Origin: Flavobacteriales bacterium | Lineage (GTDB): Bacteria; Bacteroidota; Bacteroidia; Flavobacteriales; Schleiferiaceae | Direction of reading: 5' to 3' | Assembly (NCBI GenBank): GCA_012269745.1 | Contig: JAAXJR010000032.1 | Location: 1-64,000 of the forward strand | Length of the DNA stretch: 64,000 nucleotides | In this document: one piece after another, positions 35,785 through 45,544 of the stretch | Numbering within the stretch: position 1 is the stretch's first letter | Layout: each line of letters opens with the position of its first letter | The notes under the pieces: generated by a model | The model's database searches: none | The model's input: the letters and a program-made list of their open reading frames with translations, nothing else | What the model was told of the DNA's origin: nothing | Translations under genes and position numbers: made by a program

Positions 35785-35820
35785 GAAAAGAGCTGTGCCT
35801 TTGGTGCAGCTCTTTTTTTA
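35785..35820. terminator. Terminator after rpmA
   Basis: AAAGAGCTG (35787-35795) pairs with 35807-35815 and is followed by a seven-T run that overlaps the stop codon of the convergent SDR gene. A T-rich run on the other strand lets it act both ways. Confidence 0.85.
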
Positions 35821-36903
35821 TCTCCAAGCTTTTTGGAGGTAGCGGCCAAAATCATCGATGGTTTCACTCACGTTTCGATAAGGAACCAATTCAGCACCAC
35901 TCCCACCGTCGTATTTCGTTTTGGAGAACAGCATGATTCGCACCTGCGGGGTAAAAAACTTCCCAATCACAGGAACCCTTCTTAAAAAGCCAACAGCACG
36001 CATGCGATCTAACCAAGGCTCGGCATGGAATACAGTCACCTTGTTTTCATTACCCATTACAGTATTCATCTTTTCGATCAATTCGTAAAAAGGCAGATTT
36101 TCAGCCACGGCAATAGTGGGTCCCTGAATTCGCTCACGATGTGCTTTCACTGCAATAGCAGCTACATCTCTCACATCCACTACCCCTGAGGAGCCGTCTG
36201 TGGCAATTGGGCGTTTGGAATTCATCGCACGTAGCCATAATTCTTGAGGCGCATTTGCCTTTGGCCCCATTCCCAAAATCACTCCTGGACGGACGATAGA
36301 AATAGAAATTCCCTCGGCCTGAGCCGCCCAAACTCTCAGCTCACCGGCTATTTTTCCCAAGGCATAGTTTGATAAAAATGCATCCGACCTGTTGGGGTGA
36401 AAGTGCTCCGGACCGATAGTTTCTTCCTCTCCCAGAGGTGCCGTGCCACCCATCACCGCGATGGAGCTAATGTGGGTGAAATGTTTAACTCCTAGCAATT
36501 CGCCCAAAAGCACCATCTGATCAGCCAACTGCTCATTGTTTGTGGTTTGAGGTGCTGAAGGACTAATGTTGATAGTCGCAGCCGCATGAATCATTTCCGT
36601 CGGAAGGTCGAGATTATTTGTTTGACAGTATTCTTCAATAACATCCTGGACCTGATGCGCATCGCTGATATCACATTCCACCCAGTGAACATTAGAAGCA
36701 CTGGTGAGCTCACCGGGTTGCAGACCAAGGAAATGCTCGGTCAAGTCAAGCTGCTGAGTAGAGGAGGTGGAACGTTTTGCACAGAGAATTGGACCGGAAT
36801 GACCCTCGGAAGAGAGGTGACTAAGGAGCTCAGCAAGGATAAAGGAACCTAACTGGCCTGTGGCGCCGGTAATAAATAAAGTATCCGTGGAATCCATGGG
36901 CAT
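35818..36903 (-). CDS. NAD(P)-dependent epimerase/SDR-type protein
   Basis: A 361-residue extended short-chain dehydrogenase. The dinucleotide motif TGATGQLG is at residues 12-19, the catalytic Tyr180-x3-Lys184 in SNYALGK, and Ser146-147 in HISSIAVMG. A substrate-side region (HFHPNRSD) precedes it. The middle resembles thioester-reductase or NAD-dependent epimerase subfamilies. The exact substrate is unknown. It stands alone, converging on rpmA and divergent from mrp. The stop overlaps the rpmA terminator. Confidence 0.82.
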   Translation of the reverse strand: MPMDSTDTLFITGATGQLGSFILAELLSHLSSEGHSGPILCAKRSTSSTQQLDLTEHFLGLQPGELTSASNVHWVECDISDAHQVQDVIEEYCQTNNLDLPTEMIHAAATINISPSAPQTTNNEQLADQMVLLGELLGVKHFTHISSIAVMGGTAPLGEEETIGPEHFHPNRSDAFLSNYALGKIAGELRVWAAQAEGISISIVRPGVILGMGPKANAPQELWLRAMNSKRPIATDGSSGVVDVRDVAAIAVKAHRERIQGPTIAVAENLPFYELIEKMNTVMGNENKVTVFHAEPWLDRMRAVGFLRRVPVIGKFFTPQVRIMLFSKTKYDGGSGAELVPYRNVSETIDDFGRYLQKAWR

Positions 36904-36931
36904 TGAACGATGTGGTGAATGTAGTGGTTAT

Positions 36932-36939
36932 TACTTTTG
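36932..36939 (+). promoter_or_regulatory. -7 box (TACTTTTG) for mrp
   Basis: Exact TAnnTTTG ending 18 nt before the ATG at 36958. Confidence 0.45.
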
Positions 36940-36957
36940 CAACAGAATTCTTTGAGC

Positions 36958-38082
36958 ATGAAAAAATCTGATATCCAAAAGGCACTGGAAAAGGTAAGCA
37001 CCACCAAAGCAGAAAACATTGTTGCTGCAGGGTTGGTTCGCAACATCCAAGTTTTCGGTGACGAGGTAATCATCGATGCAGAAAGCATCAGCCCTACCCT
37101 ACAGGCGAAAAAGAAATTGGAGGTAGATATCATGAAAGCCATCCACGACGAAGTAAATGTCAAGGCAAAGGTGGTTGTGAATGTTACCGTGAGCGAAAAA
37201 GCGAAGGAAGAAGCTTCCAACGTGATCAAAGGGGCTCCAATACCTGGTGTTCAGAACATTATTGCCATTGCCTCTGGTAAAGGCGGCGTAGGTAAGAGCA
37301 CAGTGACCGCGAACCTTGCTATTGCTTTGAAGAAGATGGGTTTCAAGGTCGGTTTGATCGATGCAGACATTTATGGGCCTTCGGCGCCGTTGATGTTTGA
37401 CATCCAGCACGCCAAACCAATGACTGTTAATGTAGACGGCAAAAACAAGATGGGGCCTGTAGATGGCTATGGCATTAAAATCATGTCTATTGGGTTCTTT
37501 GCAAACATGGACCAAGCAGTCGTTTGGCGCGGGGCCATGGCAACGAAGGCGTTGACGCAGATGATTCACGATACACATTGGGGAGAATTGGACTTTTTGT
37601 TGATCGATTTGCCTCCTGGCACCGGTGATATTCATTTGAGTATGGTTCAGAACGTACCGGTGACAGGCGCTGCGATTGTAAGTACCCCTCAGAAAGTAGC
37701 TCTTGCGGATTGCCGCAAAGGAGTGGCGATGTTCCAAATGGATCAGATCAATGTTCCTGTATTGGGCATCCTGGAAAATATGAGCTATTTCACACCACCA
37801 GAATTGCCAGATAATAAATACTACTTGTTTGGAAAGGAAGGCGCAAGAAATATGGCTAAATCTTTAGACGTGCCATTCTTGGGAGAATTGCCATTGATCC
37901 AAAGCATTCGTGAAGCAGGTGATGTAGGCCGTCCGGCAGCACTTCAAGAGGGAACGAATATTCCGTTGGCTTTTGAGGAAATCGCTCGTAATATTGTAAG
38001 CGAAGTTGCCAAGCGCAACGAGAATTTACCGCCAACTGAGATTGTCCGCATCACAACGATGGCTGGATGCTCAACTAAATAG
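36958..38082 (+). CDS. Mrp/ApbC-type iron-sulfur carrier ATPase
   Basis: A 374-residue P-loop protein. A DUF59/MIP18-like domain (residues 1-85) is followed by the deviant Walker A SGKGGVGKST (106-115), then IDADIYGPSAP and DLPPGTGD. These proteins bind and pass on 4Fe-4S clusters. At the place where E. coli ApbC has a CxxC pair after the MSY motif, this protein reads MSYFTPPELP with no Cys; only a late Cys in GCSTK remains. It starts at ATG 36958 (a TTG frame extends 7 codons upstream). A NifU-like gene follows after 8 bp. Confidence 0.9.
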   Translation: MKKSDIQKALEKVSTTKAENIVAAGLVRNIQVFGDEVIIDAESISPTLQAKKKLEVDIMKAIHDEVNVKAKVVVNVTVSEKAKEEASNVIKGAPIPGVQNIIAIASGKGGVGKSTVTANLAIALKKMGFKVGLIDADIYGPSAPLMFDIQHAKPMTVNVDGKNKMGPVDGYGIKIMSIGFFANMDQAVVWRGAMATKALTQMIHDTHWGELDFLLIDLPPGTGDIHLSMVQNVPVTGAAIVSTPQKVALADCRKGVAMFQMDQINVPVLGILENMSYFTPPELPDNKYYLFGKEGARNMAKSLDVPFLGELPLIQSIREAGDVGRPAALQEGTNIPLAFEEIARNIVSEVAKRNENLPPTEIVRITTMAGCSTK

Positions 38083-38090
38083 CAAAGAGA

Positions 38091-38324
38091 GTGAGTACGC
38101 TAACAGAAAAGATTGAAAAAGCCTTGGACGAGGTTCGTCCATTCTTAGCCAACGATGGCGGGGATGTAAGCCTTGTAAAAGTGGATGGAAGCACCGTAGA
38201 GGTGAAGTTCCACGGCGCTTGTGTCGGCTGCAAAGTAAGCGACTTCACCCTTAAAGGCGGTATTGAAACAACGATTAAAAAATATGCGCCCGAGATAGAG
38301 CGCGTCATAGCCGTAGAGGCCTAA
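38091..38324 (+). CDS. NifU C-terminal-like Fe-S scaffold protein
   Basis: A 77-residue protein with the NifU/NfuA C-terminal domain, including the cluster-binding GACVGC (Cys44, Cys47) and VRPFLANDGGDV. Starts with GTG at 38091, 8 bp after mrp. It probably assembles a cluster that Mrp then delivers. serS follows after 11 bp. Confidence 0.9.
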   Translation: MSTLTEKIEKALDEVRPFLANDGGDVSLVKVDGSTVEVKFHGACVGCKVSDFTLKGGIETTIKKYAPEIERVIAVEA

Positions 38325-38335
38325 ACCCAGAGATT

Positions 38336-39607
38336 ATGCTGCAGATTCAGCGCATTAGACAAGAGCCAGAGGCAATCATTGAAGGACTGAAGAAAAGAGG
38401 TATTGACGCCACTCAGACCGTTGGTGATCTCATAGATATTGATGCCCAGCGCCGTGCTATCCGCCATCAAATGGAGGAAAAGCAGGCAACTAGTAATTCG
38501 TTGGCAAAAGAAATTGGCCAGTTATTCAAATCTGGAAAAGGTGCCGAGGCTAATGACCTCAAGGCACAAACGGGTGTATTGAAGCAGGAAATCAAATCTT
38601 TGAGCGAAGAGCTTCAAGGCTTAGAAGACAAAGAGCACGAGCTCATTCTTACCCTCCCTAATGTTCCTCATGAGAGCGTTCCAGCCGGGAAGGATGAAAA
38701 CGACAACGAAGAGATTAGCCGCAAAGGCGAAATCCCAACCTTGCACGAGGGTGCGAAGCCGCACTGGGATTTGGCCTCTGAGTACAACCTCATCGACTTT
38801 GAACTAGGTGTAAAGATTAGCGGTGCTGGCTTCCCAGTTTATGTGAATCACGGGGCACGTCTTCAACGCGCTATGATCAATTTCTTCCTGGATGAAAACA
38901 GAGCTGCCGGGTACACAGAATATCAGCCGCCGCATTTTGTGAATGCTGCCTCTGGTTACGGAACAGGTCAGCTTCCAGATAAAGAAGGCCAGATGTACGA
39001 GATGCCGTTGGACGGTTTGTATGCTATTCCAACTGCCGAGGTACCAATCACTAACATCTTCCGTGACGAGATCGTAAAAGCTGCAGATTTCCCAATCAAG
39101 AGCACCGGTTATACACCATGTTTCCGCCGAGAAGCAGGTTCTTACGGAAAAGATGTACGTGGTCTAAACAGATTGCACCAATTCGACAAAGTAGAAATCG
39201 TCAGCATCACCGATCCTCAAAGCTCTTATACTCTATTGGAAGAGATGGTAGAGCACGTGGCGAGTCTTTTGGACAAGCTAGAGTTGCCGTACCGCATTCT
39301 TCGCCTTTGTGGTGGAGATGCTGGTTTTACTTCAGCATTGACCTATGACTTTGAAGTATACAGTGCTGCACAAGAACGTTGGTTAGAAGTGAGCTCTGTG
39401 TCCAATTTTGAAACCTTCCAAGCCAACCGTCTCAAGCTCCGTTACAAGGACGAGAACGGGAAAACACAACTTTGCCACACGCTTAACGGATCCGCTATGG
39501 CACTTCCGAGAGTTTTGGCAGCATTATTGGAGAATCACCAAACGCCGGAGGGGATTAAGATTCCTAAGGCGTTAGTTTCATACACAGGATTTGATATTAT
39601 AAAATAA
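38336..39607 (+). CDS. serS: Serine-tRNA ligase
   Basis: A 423-residue class II aminoacyl-tRNA synthetase that charges tRNA-Ser. An N-terminal two-helix arm (about residues 28-105, with Lys/Glu-rich heptads) precedes the catalytic core: TAEVPITN substrate motif, class II motif 2 (CFRREAGSYGKDVRGLNRLHQF) and motif 3 (NGSAMALPRVLAALLENHQ). The length is normal. The stop TAATG overlaps the next gene's ATG by one base. Confidence 0.97.
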   Translation: MLQIQRIRQEPEAIIEGLKKRGIDATQTVGDLIDIDAQRRAIRHQMEEKQATSNSLAKEIGQLFKSGKGAEANDLKAQTGVLKQEIKSLSEELQGLEDKEHELILTLPNVPHESVPAGKDENDNEEISRKGEIPTLHEGAKPHWDLASEYNLIDFELGVKISGAGFPVYVNHGARLQRAMINFFLDENRAAGYTEYQPPHFVNAASGYGTGQLPDKEGQMYEMPLDGLYAIPTAEVPITNIFRDEIVKAADFPIKSTGYTPCFRREAGSYGKDVRGLNRLHQFDKVEIVSITDPQSSYTLLEEMVEHVASLLDKLELPYRILRLCGGDAGFTSALTYDFEVYSAAQERWLEVSSVSNFETFQANRLKLRYKDENGKTQLCHTLNGSAMALPRVLAALLENHQTPEGIKIPKALVSYTGFDIIK

Positions 39608-40173
39608 TGCGCAACCTATTCTTTCTAGCTCTTCTTTCTCTTGGAATAACCTCTTGCTCACAGCAGGAACCTTGGCAAGTTGAGATGGTCAGTAGGTTAG
39701 ATTCAATGGTTGTCCTTAGCGAGAGCCATGAAGCGGTTATTTCCAGTATCGACAGTGCGCGCGTTACAGAAGCATATCTCGAAATGGGAGACCTCCAAGT
39801 CTTTTTCCTCGCTCAGGTTGATGAGATGATTGAGCTCGGTGTTCCTAAAAAGATGTTTACCGGTCCCCTCTTTCAAATGGACGAATGTGTAAAGTACTAC
39901 GGACGCGTGGTAGGCAGCTACACCAGCGAATTGGACCCAAAGTTCAACAGTACGCAACTCTCTACCCTCCGCTCTACTGTAGAAAGCGGAAATATTGATA
40001 GTGCCAGTGCTGTGAAGTATTTTAACGATGAGGCGTTTGCATTGAGAGATGCGGACCGCCGTGTAAACAAGAGCTATGGTGCCTGCTTTGAATGCTTGCG
40101 CAAGCACGACGATCTTGTAGCAGAATTAGACTCGCTGAAGAACTATATCTTAGCGACTAATGTGCCTAAATAG
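39607..40173 (+). CDS. Uncharacterised lipoprotein
   Basis: A 188-residue lipoprotein (signal MRNLFFLALLSLGITSC, Cys17 lipobox ITSC). The mature part is helical and acidic, with two Cys in ACFECLRKH near residue 160. No domain recognised. It overlaps serS by one base and the next gene by 14 bp, so all are in one transcript. Function unknown. Confidence 0.72.
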   Translation: MRNLFFLALLSLGITSCSQQEPWQVEMVSRLDSMVVLSESHEAVISSIDSARVTEAYLEMGDLQVFFLAQVDEMIELGVPKKMFTGPLFQMDECVKYYGRVVGSYTSELDPKFNSTQLSTLRSTVESGNIDSASAVKYFNDEAFALRDADRRVNKSYGACFECLRKHDDLVAELDSLKNYILATNVPK

Positions 40174-41938
40174 ATTCTTACTACTCTTACTTATTCCCCT
40201 ATTCGGTTGGGCTCAAAAGTCTCAGCCTAGGATGAATATTCGCTTTTGCGACACCCTTGTCATGCAGGGGAAATATGAAGAGGCCGTCCAATGTTTGGAA
40301 CCCATTTATGCCGCCAATCCGCAAGGACCGGCTTACGAGAAATTGCTCGATGCGCATTTGCTGAGTAATGATACTACAGGGGCCTTGAAGGTAGTTCGCA
40401 AACAGAGTAAGCGATTTGGAGATGCACGACCGCAATACACGGTCGATTACTGGGTACTGAGTCAAAAACTAGGAAAACGCGGACCGGATTGGGAAGACAT
40501 CGAGCTTCAGGTAGTTAAAAATCCCTACTCTTCACGCGCCGTGGCAAGAGTATTGGAAAAATATGGCTTGCTACAAGAGGCTGTGGGTATATATGAATTG
40601 GCCGAGCAGCGTCAACCCAAACTGAATGTTTCCTTCGAACGTGCCGGGCTCTACGCACAGCTTGGTGATATCGATGCGCAATATGCCGCCTACTTAAAAG
40701 CGATTGATGAGAACCGAGGTTATTTGAACAACATCAAATTACGCATCACCCAAAATATTGGTGACGACGAAGCAGGCAACCATGCAGCAGCTGCAAAATC
40801 TGCCCTTATTTCACGCATCCAAGCAGGCGGTAACGTCGGTGTGTTCGAGAGCCTTTTACTGTTCGTCTACAGAGAACTGGGAGAATATGACCGTGTATTT
40901 AGATGGCTCAGAGCCAAAGCTAAAAGCGATGATTTCCGTGCGAATGAGTTCATTAGTATTGCTCGTGATCTCCGTGAAGCCGACAACTACTCCCTGGCGG
41001 CCGAAGTCTACGATTTTATGATTTACTCCCGCCCAAGTGCGATGCAGGGTGGCTGGTTGAACCAAGCGCTCCAAGAGCAGCTTGTGATTTTAGCCATCGT
41101 AGATCCGGCGAAGGCCCAAACCCTTGTTTCAGATTTCGGCGGCAATGAATGTGGCAATTGTTTCGGATGGGAATTGGCTCGAGAGGAATACAAAATGCGT
41201 CTACAAGCTATAGACAGTACTTCCGTTGAAGAGTATGCTAAAATAATGGCGAACCTACGCGCTCGATACCCTCGTCCACTCATGGAAGGACTTACCTACA
41301 AGAGCTATGCTGGGATGCTTCAAGTGTTGGGCAACTTTGACCGAGCTCTTATTGAATATGCACGTGCGGAAACTTTGTTAGGAGATTCTAAGGAAGGTGA
41401 TGCGAGCCGATTAGCCAGAGCCATGTGTGCCTTTTACGATGGGGACATCCCATGGGCGAAGACGCAGCTCGAAGTGTTGCTAAAATCTACTTCCAAGGAG
41501 ATTGCCAATGACGCGCTTGAAAATGCGCTTTTGATAGCCGCTAATTCCGTGGAAGACACTCTTTACGAAGGTTTGCAAATCATTCGTGGACCAATGCTGC
41601 TAGAGGTGATAGGCCAAAAGGAGGAAGCACTACAAGCCTACCAGCGCGCTGAGAAAATCTTGCTCGCCAACGAAGTTTATGACGACCTTTTATTGAAGAA
41701 GGGGAAGCTAGAATTGGAATTGGGCCAAGATAAAAATGCAGCGAATACCTTTCTTACCCTACAAAATGCAGCTGGCGAAGGCATGTGGAAGCAGGAAGCC
41801 TATTTCTATTATGCTAAAGCGCTATTCAACCTTCAATCTGTGCAGGCCAAAGAGGCTGTGGAAAGCTATCTGCTGAAATATCCCAATGGATTTTATACCG
41901 AGAAAGCACGTACAATGTATCGTACCTTTGCCCCATGA
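40160..41938 (+). CDS. Secreted or periplasmic TPR-repeat protein
   Basis: A 592-residue protein with a signal peptide (FLLLLLIPLFGWAQ). Tandem TPR units are seen from the N-terminus (GKYEEAVQCLEPIYAANPQG) to the C-terminus (QKEEALQAYQRAEKILLAN and AKEAVESYLLKYPNGFYTEKARTMY). The TPR domains suggest an envelope scaffold. It overlaps the lipoprotein gene before it by 14 bp and the DUF4286 gene after it by 4 bp, so is co-transcribed. Confidence 0.82.
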   Translation: MCLNRFLLLLLIPLFGWAQKSQPRMNIRFCDTLVMQGKYEEAVQCLEPIYAANPQGPAYEKLLDAHLLSNDTTGALKVVRKQSKRFGDARPQYTVDYWVLSQKLGKRGPDWEDIELQVVKNPYSSRAVARVLEKYGLLQEAVGIYELAEQRQPKLNVSFERAGLYAQLGDIDAQYAAYLKAIDENRGYLNNIKLRITQNIGDDEAGNHAAAAKSALISRIQAGGNVGVFESLLLFVYRELGEYDRVFRWLRAKAKSDDFRANEFISIARDLREADNYSLAAEVYDFMIYSRPSAMQGGWLNQALQEQLVILAIVDPAKAQTLVSDFGGNECGNCFGWELAREEYKMRLQAIDSTSVEEYAKIMANLRARYPRPLMEGLTYKSYAGMLQVLGNFDRALIEYARAETLLGDSKEGDASRLARAMCAFYDGDIPWAKTQLEVLLKSTSKEIANDALENALLIAANSVEDTLYEGLQIIRGPMLLEVIGQKEEALQAYQRAEKILLANEVYDDLLLKKGKLELELGQDKNAANTFLTLQNAAGEGMWKQEAYFYYAKALFNLQSVQAKEAVESYLLKYPNGFYTEKARTMYRTFAP

Positions 41939-42252
41939 GTGAACACATATACAATGTAACTGTAGTGGTGAATCCGGTCGTTGAAGAGCGCTGGATCAAA
42001 TGGATGAAAGAAGAACACATACCAGAAGTCATGCAGACAGGGATGTTCAAATCTTACCTTTTCACTCAGGTCTTTCCAGAACAAGAACAAGATCACCCAA
42101 GCTATAGCATTCAATACCGCGCCGCCGATTTAGAGAGCATCAAACTCTACATGCAGATGTATGCTGAAGAGCTCCGCAAGAAAAGCGCAAAAGCCTGGGG
42201 TGAACACGCCCTTGCCTTCCGAACAGTGCTTGAAGTATTGGATCAAGGCTGA
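41935..42252 (+). CDS. DUF4286 family protein
   Basis: A 105-residue cytosolic protein of the DUF4286 family, which has an NxTVVVNPxVxxxWxxWMxxEHIPxVM start. Function unknown. It overlaps both neighbours (4 bp and 1 bp), indicating translational coupling within the operon. Confidence 0.82.
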   Translation: MSEHIYNVTVVVNPVVEERWIKWMKEEHIPEVMQTGMFKSYLFTQVFPEQEQDHPSYSIQYRAADLESIKLYMQMYAEELRKKSAKAWGEHALAFRTVLEVLDQG

Positions 42253-43481
42253 TGAAATCTAACCAAATATTTAACCTTCCTAACGGACTTCAGTGCTCTT
42301 TTCAGTACAAGAAAAGCACAGTTGCCCATATTGCTGTAGCCATCAAGGCAGGTTCTAGAGACGAGCTCGAGCACCAACAAGGTCTTGCGCACTTCATAGA
42401 GCACAACCTTTTCAAGGGCACTAAAAACCGAAAAGCATATCACGTCTTGAGTCGGCTGGACGATGTTGGTGGGGAGCTCAATGCCTACACCACGAAGGAG
42501 GAAACCATCATCCACGCAAGTTTTTTGAAAGGCGATGTCCGCAGAGCTATGGATCTTCTCAGCGATGTTTTGATAGAAAGCACATTCCCAGAGAAGGAGC
42601 TCGTGAAGGAAAAGGAGGTCATTAAAGACGAAATATTCAGTTACAAGGACAGCCCCTCAGAACGCATCTTCGACGATTTTGAAGACCTCGTATTCAAAGG
42701 AGATGGTTTGGGTAGAAATATTTTGGGAACTCCTGAAAGCGTAGACTGTCTTGGAAAAGAAGATATTGTCGAGTTTAGATCGAGAACCTATACAGCAGAC
42801 CGCATCAAGGTTGCCATCACTGGACCGTTCGGAGTAGAGAGAATGGAGGCTATGCTACATCAATATTTTGGCCAGTGGACTCCTTCAAATAGTGATTGGC
42901 AAGCATCTTACCAGCCCAGCAATAAAGCGGAGCGTTTAGTAAGTCCTGAAGCACAATTCCAGGATCACTTCATGACCGGATGGCGCATTCCAGGCATCCA
43001 CTCCAAAGACCGCAGAGCCTTGTTGCTATTGAACAACGTACTAGGAGGTCCTGCTATGAACAGTCGACTAGGTTTGAATATTCGAGAGAAGCATGGCATT
43101 GCCTACAACATCGAAAGCTACATGAACCTATACAGCGACGTAGGTATGCTTGGAATCTACCTTGGCTGTGACCCTCAACAAACAAAAAAGGCAGAATCTT
43201 TGGTGTTTAAGGAAATTGAGAAGTTTCAGCAAAGGCCCTTAGGCACATTGCAGTTAAGTAAGGCCAAAAACCAATTCATAGGTCAAATGGCCTTAGCAGA
43301 GGAGAATGGCTTGAATAGTGCTATTGGCGCAGCTCGTGCCTTACTTCATTTTGGCAAGGTGAGCACTTTTGAATTTGTTGCCGAGCAAATTCGCAGCTTA
43401 AATACTGATGACCTCATGCGAGTAGCCAATGCCTACCTCGACAGAGACAAAGCATTTACTCTGATTTATACTAAAGCGTAA
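42252..43481 (+). CDS. M16-family zinc peptidase (single cytosolic-type)
   Basis: A 409-residue pitrilysin-like peptidase. Zinc ligands lie in HFIEH (residues 47-51) with the distal Glu in VKEKEVIKDEIF. No signal peptide is visible, unlike the pair at 31487-34878. The two M16 halves are present. This class processes peptides. It precedes an O-methyltransferase gene by 4 bp. Confidence 0.9.
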   Translation: MKSNQIFNLPNGLQCSFQYKKSTVAHIAVAIKAGSRDELEHQQGLAHFIEHNLFKGTKNRKAYHVLSRLDDVGGELNAYTTKEETIIHASFLKGDVRRAMDLLSDVLIESTFPEKELVKEKEVIKDEIFSYKDSPSERIFDDFEDLVFKGDGLGRNILGTPESVDCLGKEDIVEFRSRTYTADRIKVAITGPFGVERMEAMLHQYFGQWTPSNSDWQASYQPSNKAERLVSPEAQFQDHFMTGWRIPGIHSKDRRALLLLNNVLGGPAMNSRLGLNIREKHGIAYNIESYMNLYSDVGMLGIYLGCDPQQTKKAESLVFKEIEKFQQRPLGTLQLSKAKNQFIGQMALAEENGLNSAIGAARALLHFGKVSTFEFVAEQIRSLNTDDLMRVANAYLDRDKAFTLIYTKA

Positions 43482-43485
43482 GGCC

Positions 43486-44127
43486 ATGGAATTTCTAAGC
43501 GACGACCTCCACAAATACATCAGCGAGCACACCACGACAGCGCCAGAATTCTTGAACGAATTAGAACGTGAAACTTGGGTTAAGGTAATTATGCCTCGCA
43601 TGCTCAGCGGGCACGTTCAAGGCCAGATTCTCAAAATGTTTACCACTATGATGCGCCCAAAATTCATCCTTGAAGTAGGCACATTTACCGGTTATGCATC
43701 GCACTATTTAGTGGAAGGGTTAGCGGACCAAGGCGAGTTCCACGCAGTTGAGATCAACGAAGAATTAGAATCCATTATTCTTAAATATTGGAAGCTCAAT
43801 TCTAGATTCAACCAAATGAATCTTCACATAGGCCCTGCAGGGAACGTACTAAAGGAGCTCCAACGCCCTTGGGACTTCATCTTTTTGGATGCCGACAAGA
43901 GGGGGCTTATGGAGTACTATGAGCTGCTTGTTCCTCAAATGCTAAGCGGCGGTATCATGCTCGTTGACAACATCTTATGGTCCGGAAAAGTGGTGGAAGA
44001 ATTGGCACCTAATGACAAGGATACTAAAGCCATTTTAGCCTTAAATAAACACATCGCCGAAGATCCTCGAGTGGAGCAAGTCATATTGAGTGTACGCGAC
44101 GGAATAATGATGGTTCGCAAGCTCTAG
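43486..44127 (+). CDS. O-methyltransferase, family 3
   Basis: A 213-residue SAM-dependent methyltransferase of the catechol-O-methyltransferase type. SAM motif LEVGTFTGYASHYL (about residues 62-75) and the metal-binding Asp in FLDADKRGL are visible, with DNILWSG as the second metal site. The acceptor is unknown. It is the last gene of the long operon that begins at mrp. Confidence 0.88.
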   Translation: MEFLSDDLHKYISEHTTTAPEFLNELERETWVKVIMPRMLSGHVQGQILKMFTTMMRPKFILEVGTFTGYASHYLVEGLADQGEFHAVEINEELESIILKYWKLNSRFNQMNLHIGPAGNVLKELQRPWDFIFLDADKRGLMEYYELLVPQMLSGGIMLVDNILWSGKVVEELAPNDKDTKAILALNKHIAEDPRVEQVILSVRDGIMMVRKL

Positions 44128-44178
44128 TTCAGTGATGTTTTTCTATCTTAGGAGTTCAATTCAATTAAAGAACTACTT

Positions 44179-45450
44179 ATGAAAAAAGTTTTACTCCTTG
44201 CTGCTGTTGCATTCGGGTTGAACGGTTTCGCTCAAGATGCAATGGTGAATAAATTGTTGCAGACTGAAATCACCCCTGACGCTGCTGCTAAAGAAAAAAT
44301 TGAGGATATCATCCTTAAGAGAGGTGGTGCTATCGACAACAACTACGATTACACTGACTTCTTGTACCAGTTCTACAGCTCAGACATGGCTCTTGGTGCA
44401 ATTACAACGACTCCAGATTCTACAACGGTTATCGTATACTCTGACGGTACTCCTGGTTACTCTTTTAACCATGCTGTAGGTGCACTATACGACTTCAACT
44501 ACTACGGTTGGGGAGGTAACGAATTCAACGAAACTGATCAGATCAGCATTGATTCGTTGTACGTGATCGGTGGTTACGACATCTTTAACGGTAACAACTC
44601 TGATTCTATTCGTTTCACAATTTTCAAAGGCGCGAACGGTTTCTCTTCACCATTCTCAGGTGTTCAGTACAACGCAGGTACTTGGGCTGCCCTAGACCCA
44701 ACAGTACAGCCTACTGCTAAGACTATGGCTTACGCTGGTAGCTCTGACAACGGAAACGCTGGTGGTGTAACTGCTTCAAACACTGTGGTTATCGACTACG
44801 CTTTGAGCACTGCAGATAGTGGTGTTGCTGTTGTTGGTGTTGAAGTACCAAACGGTGGTCTATCAATGATGGGTGACGAGCTATTGGGTATCTTCGTTGA
44901 GTACCTGCCAGGTGGCGCGACTACTTCTGATACTATCGATTACTCTAACAACACTGGTGATATCAACCCGTTCTACTTCTACTACTACAGAGAAGGAAAC
45001 ACGTCTGCACCACAGGGCTACTTTATCCAAGATTTCGACAGTACTTCAACGAACTGTTCGAACTTCTTGTTTAACACTACTCGTTACGCTGCTTGGACTT
45101 CACCATCAGATTGGAGAAACGACCAAACGAGCATCAACATGAGCTACTCACACTTGATCTCTGTAACTGCTTCTGGTACTTCAACTATCGGTTTCGAAGA
45201 TGCAGAGTTGACTTCAGTATCTATCTTCCCTAACCCATCTAACGGTGTGGTGAATGTAGAGCTAGATGCAACTACTGATGCTACAGTTACTGTGGTTGAT
45301 GTATTGGGTCAAGTAGTTTACGCTTCAAACGAAAACTTCGTTGCAGGCGAGCGCAAAGTAATCGACCTAAGCAACAACGCCAAAGGGATGTACATCCTTT
45401 CAGTAGAAGGCGAAGGCGTGAACACCGTAGAGCGCATCACTATCAAGTAA
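44179..45450 (+). CDS. Secreted protein with T9SS type A sorting domain
   Basis: A 423-residue secreted protein. Signal peptide MKKVLLLAAVAFGLNGFAQ. The middle is low-complexity, Thr/Asn/Gly-rich beta structure (for example SDSIRFTIFKGANGFS) without recognised enzyme motifs. The C-terminus has the type A pattern SIFPNPSNGVVNVEL followed by VTVVDVLGQVVY and KGMYILSVEGEG, the T9SS type A sorting signal. It stands alone with a terminator after it. Probably a surface or secreted protein. Confidence 0.85.
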   Translation: MKKVLLLAAVAFGLNGFAQDAMVNKLLQTEITPDAAAKEKIEDIILKRGGAIDNNYDYTDFLYQFYSSDMALGAITTTPDSTTVIVYSDGTPGYSFNHAVGALYDFNYYGWGGNEFNETDQISIDSLYVIGGYDIFNGNNSDSIRFTIFKGANGFSSPFSGVQYNAGTWAALDPTVQPTAKTMAYAGSSDNGNAGGVTASNTVVIDYALSTADSGVAVVGVEVPNGGLSMMGDELLGIFVEYLPGGATTSDTIDYSNNTGDINPFYFYYYREGNTSAPQGYFIQDFDSTSTNCSNFLFNTTRYAAWTSPSDWRNDQTSINMSYSHLISVTASGTSTIGFEDAELTSVSIFPNPSNGVVNVELDATTDATVTVVDVLGQVVYASNENFVAGERKVIDLSNNAKGMYILSVEGEGVNTVERITIK

Positions 45451-45477
45451 TCCTTACTTGCTTAACACAATTTACCC

Positions 45478-45510
45478 AGCCGGGGCGCGCAAGCGTCCCG
45501 GTTTTTTTAT
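45478..45510 (+). terminator. Terminator after the T9SS type A gene
   Basis: A GC-rich stem (CCGGGGCGC with one G-T pair) and loop GCAA are followed by a seven-T run. Confidence 0.88.
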
Positions 45511-45544
45511 GCCTAAAAATTGAATTGATTAAAACGGCTTGCGA

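Noticed and set aside
37099-37737. 212-codon frame opposite mrp
   Set aside because: Antisense shadow; His/Arg/Cys-rich composition typical of reverse-strand reading of coding DNA.
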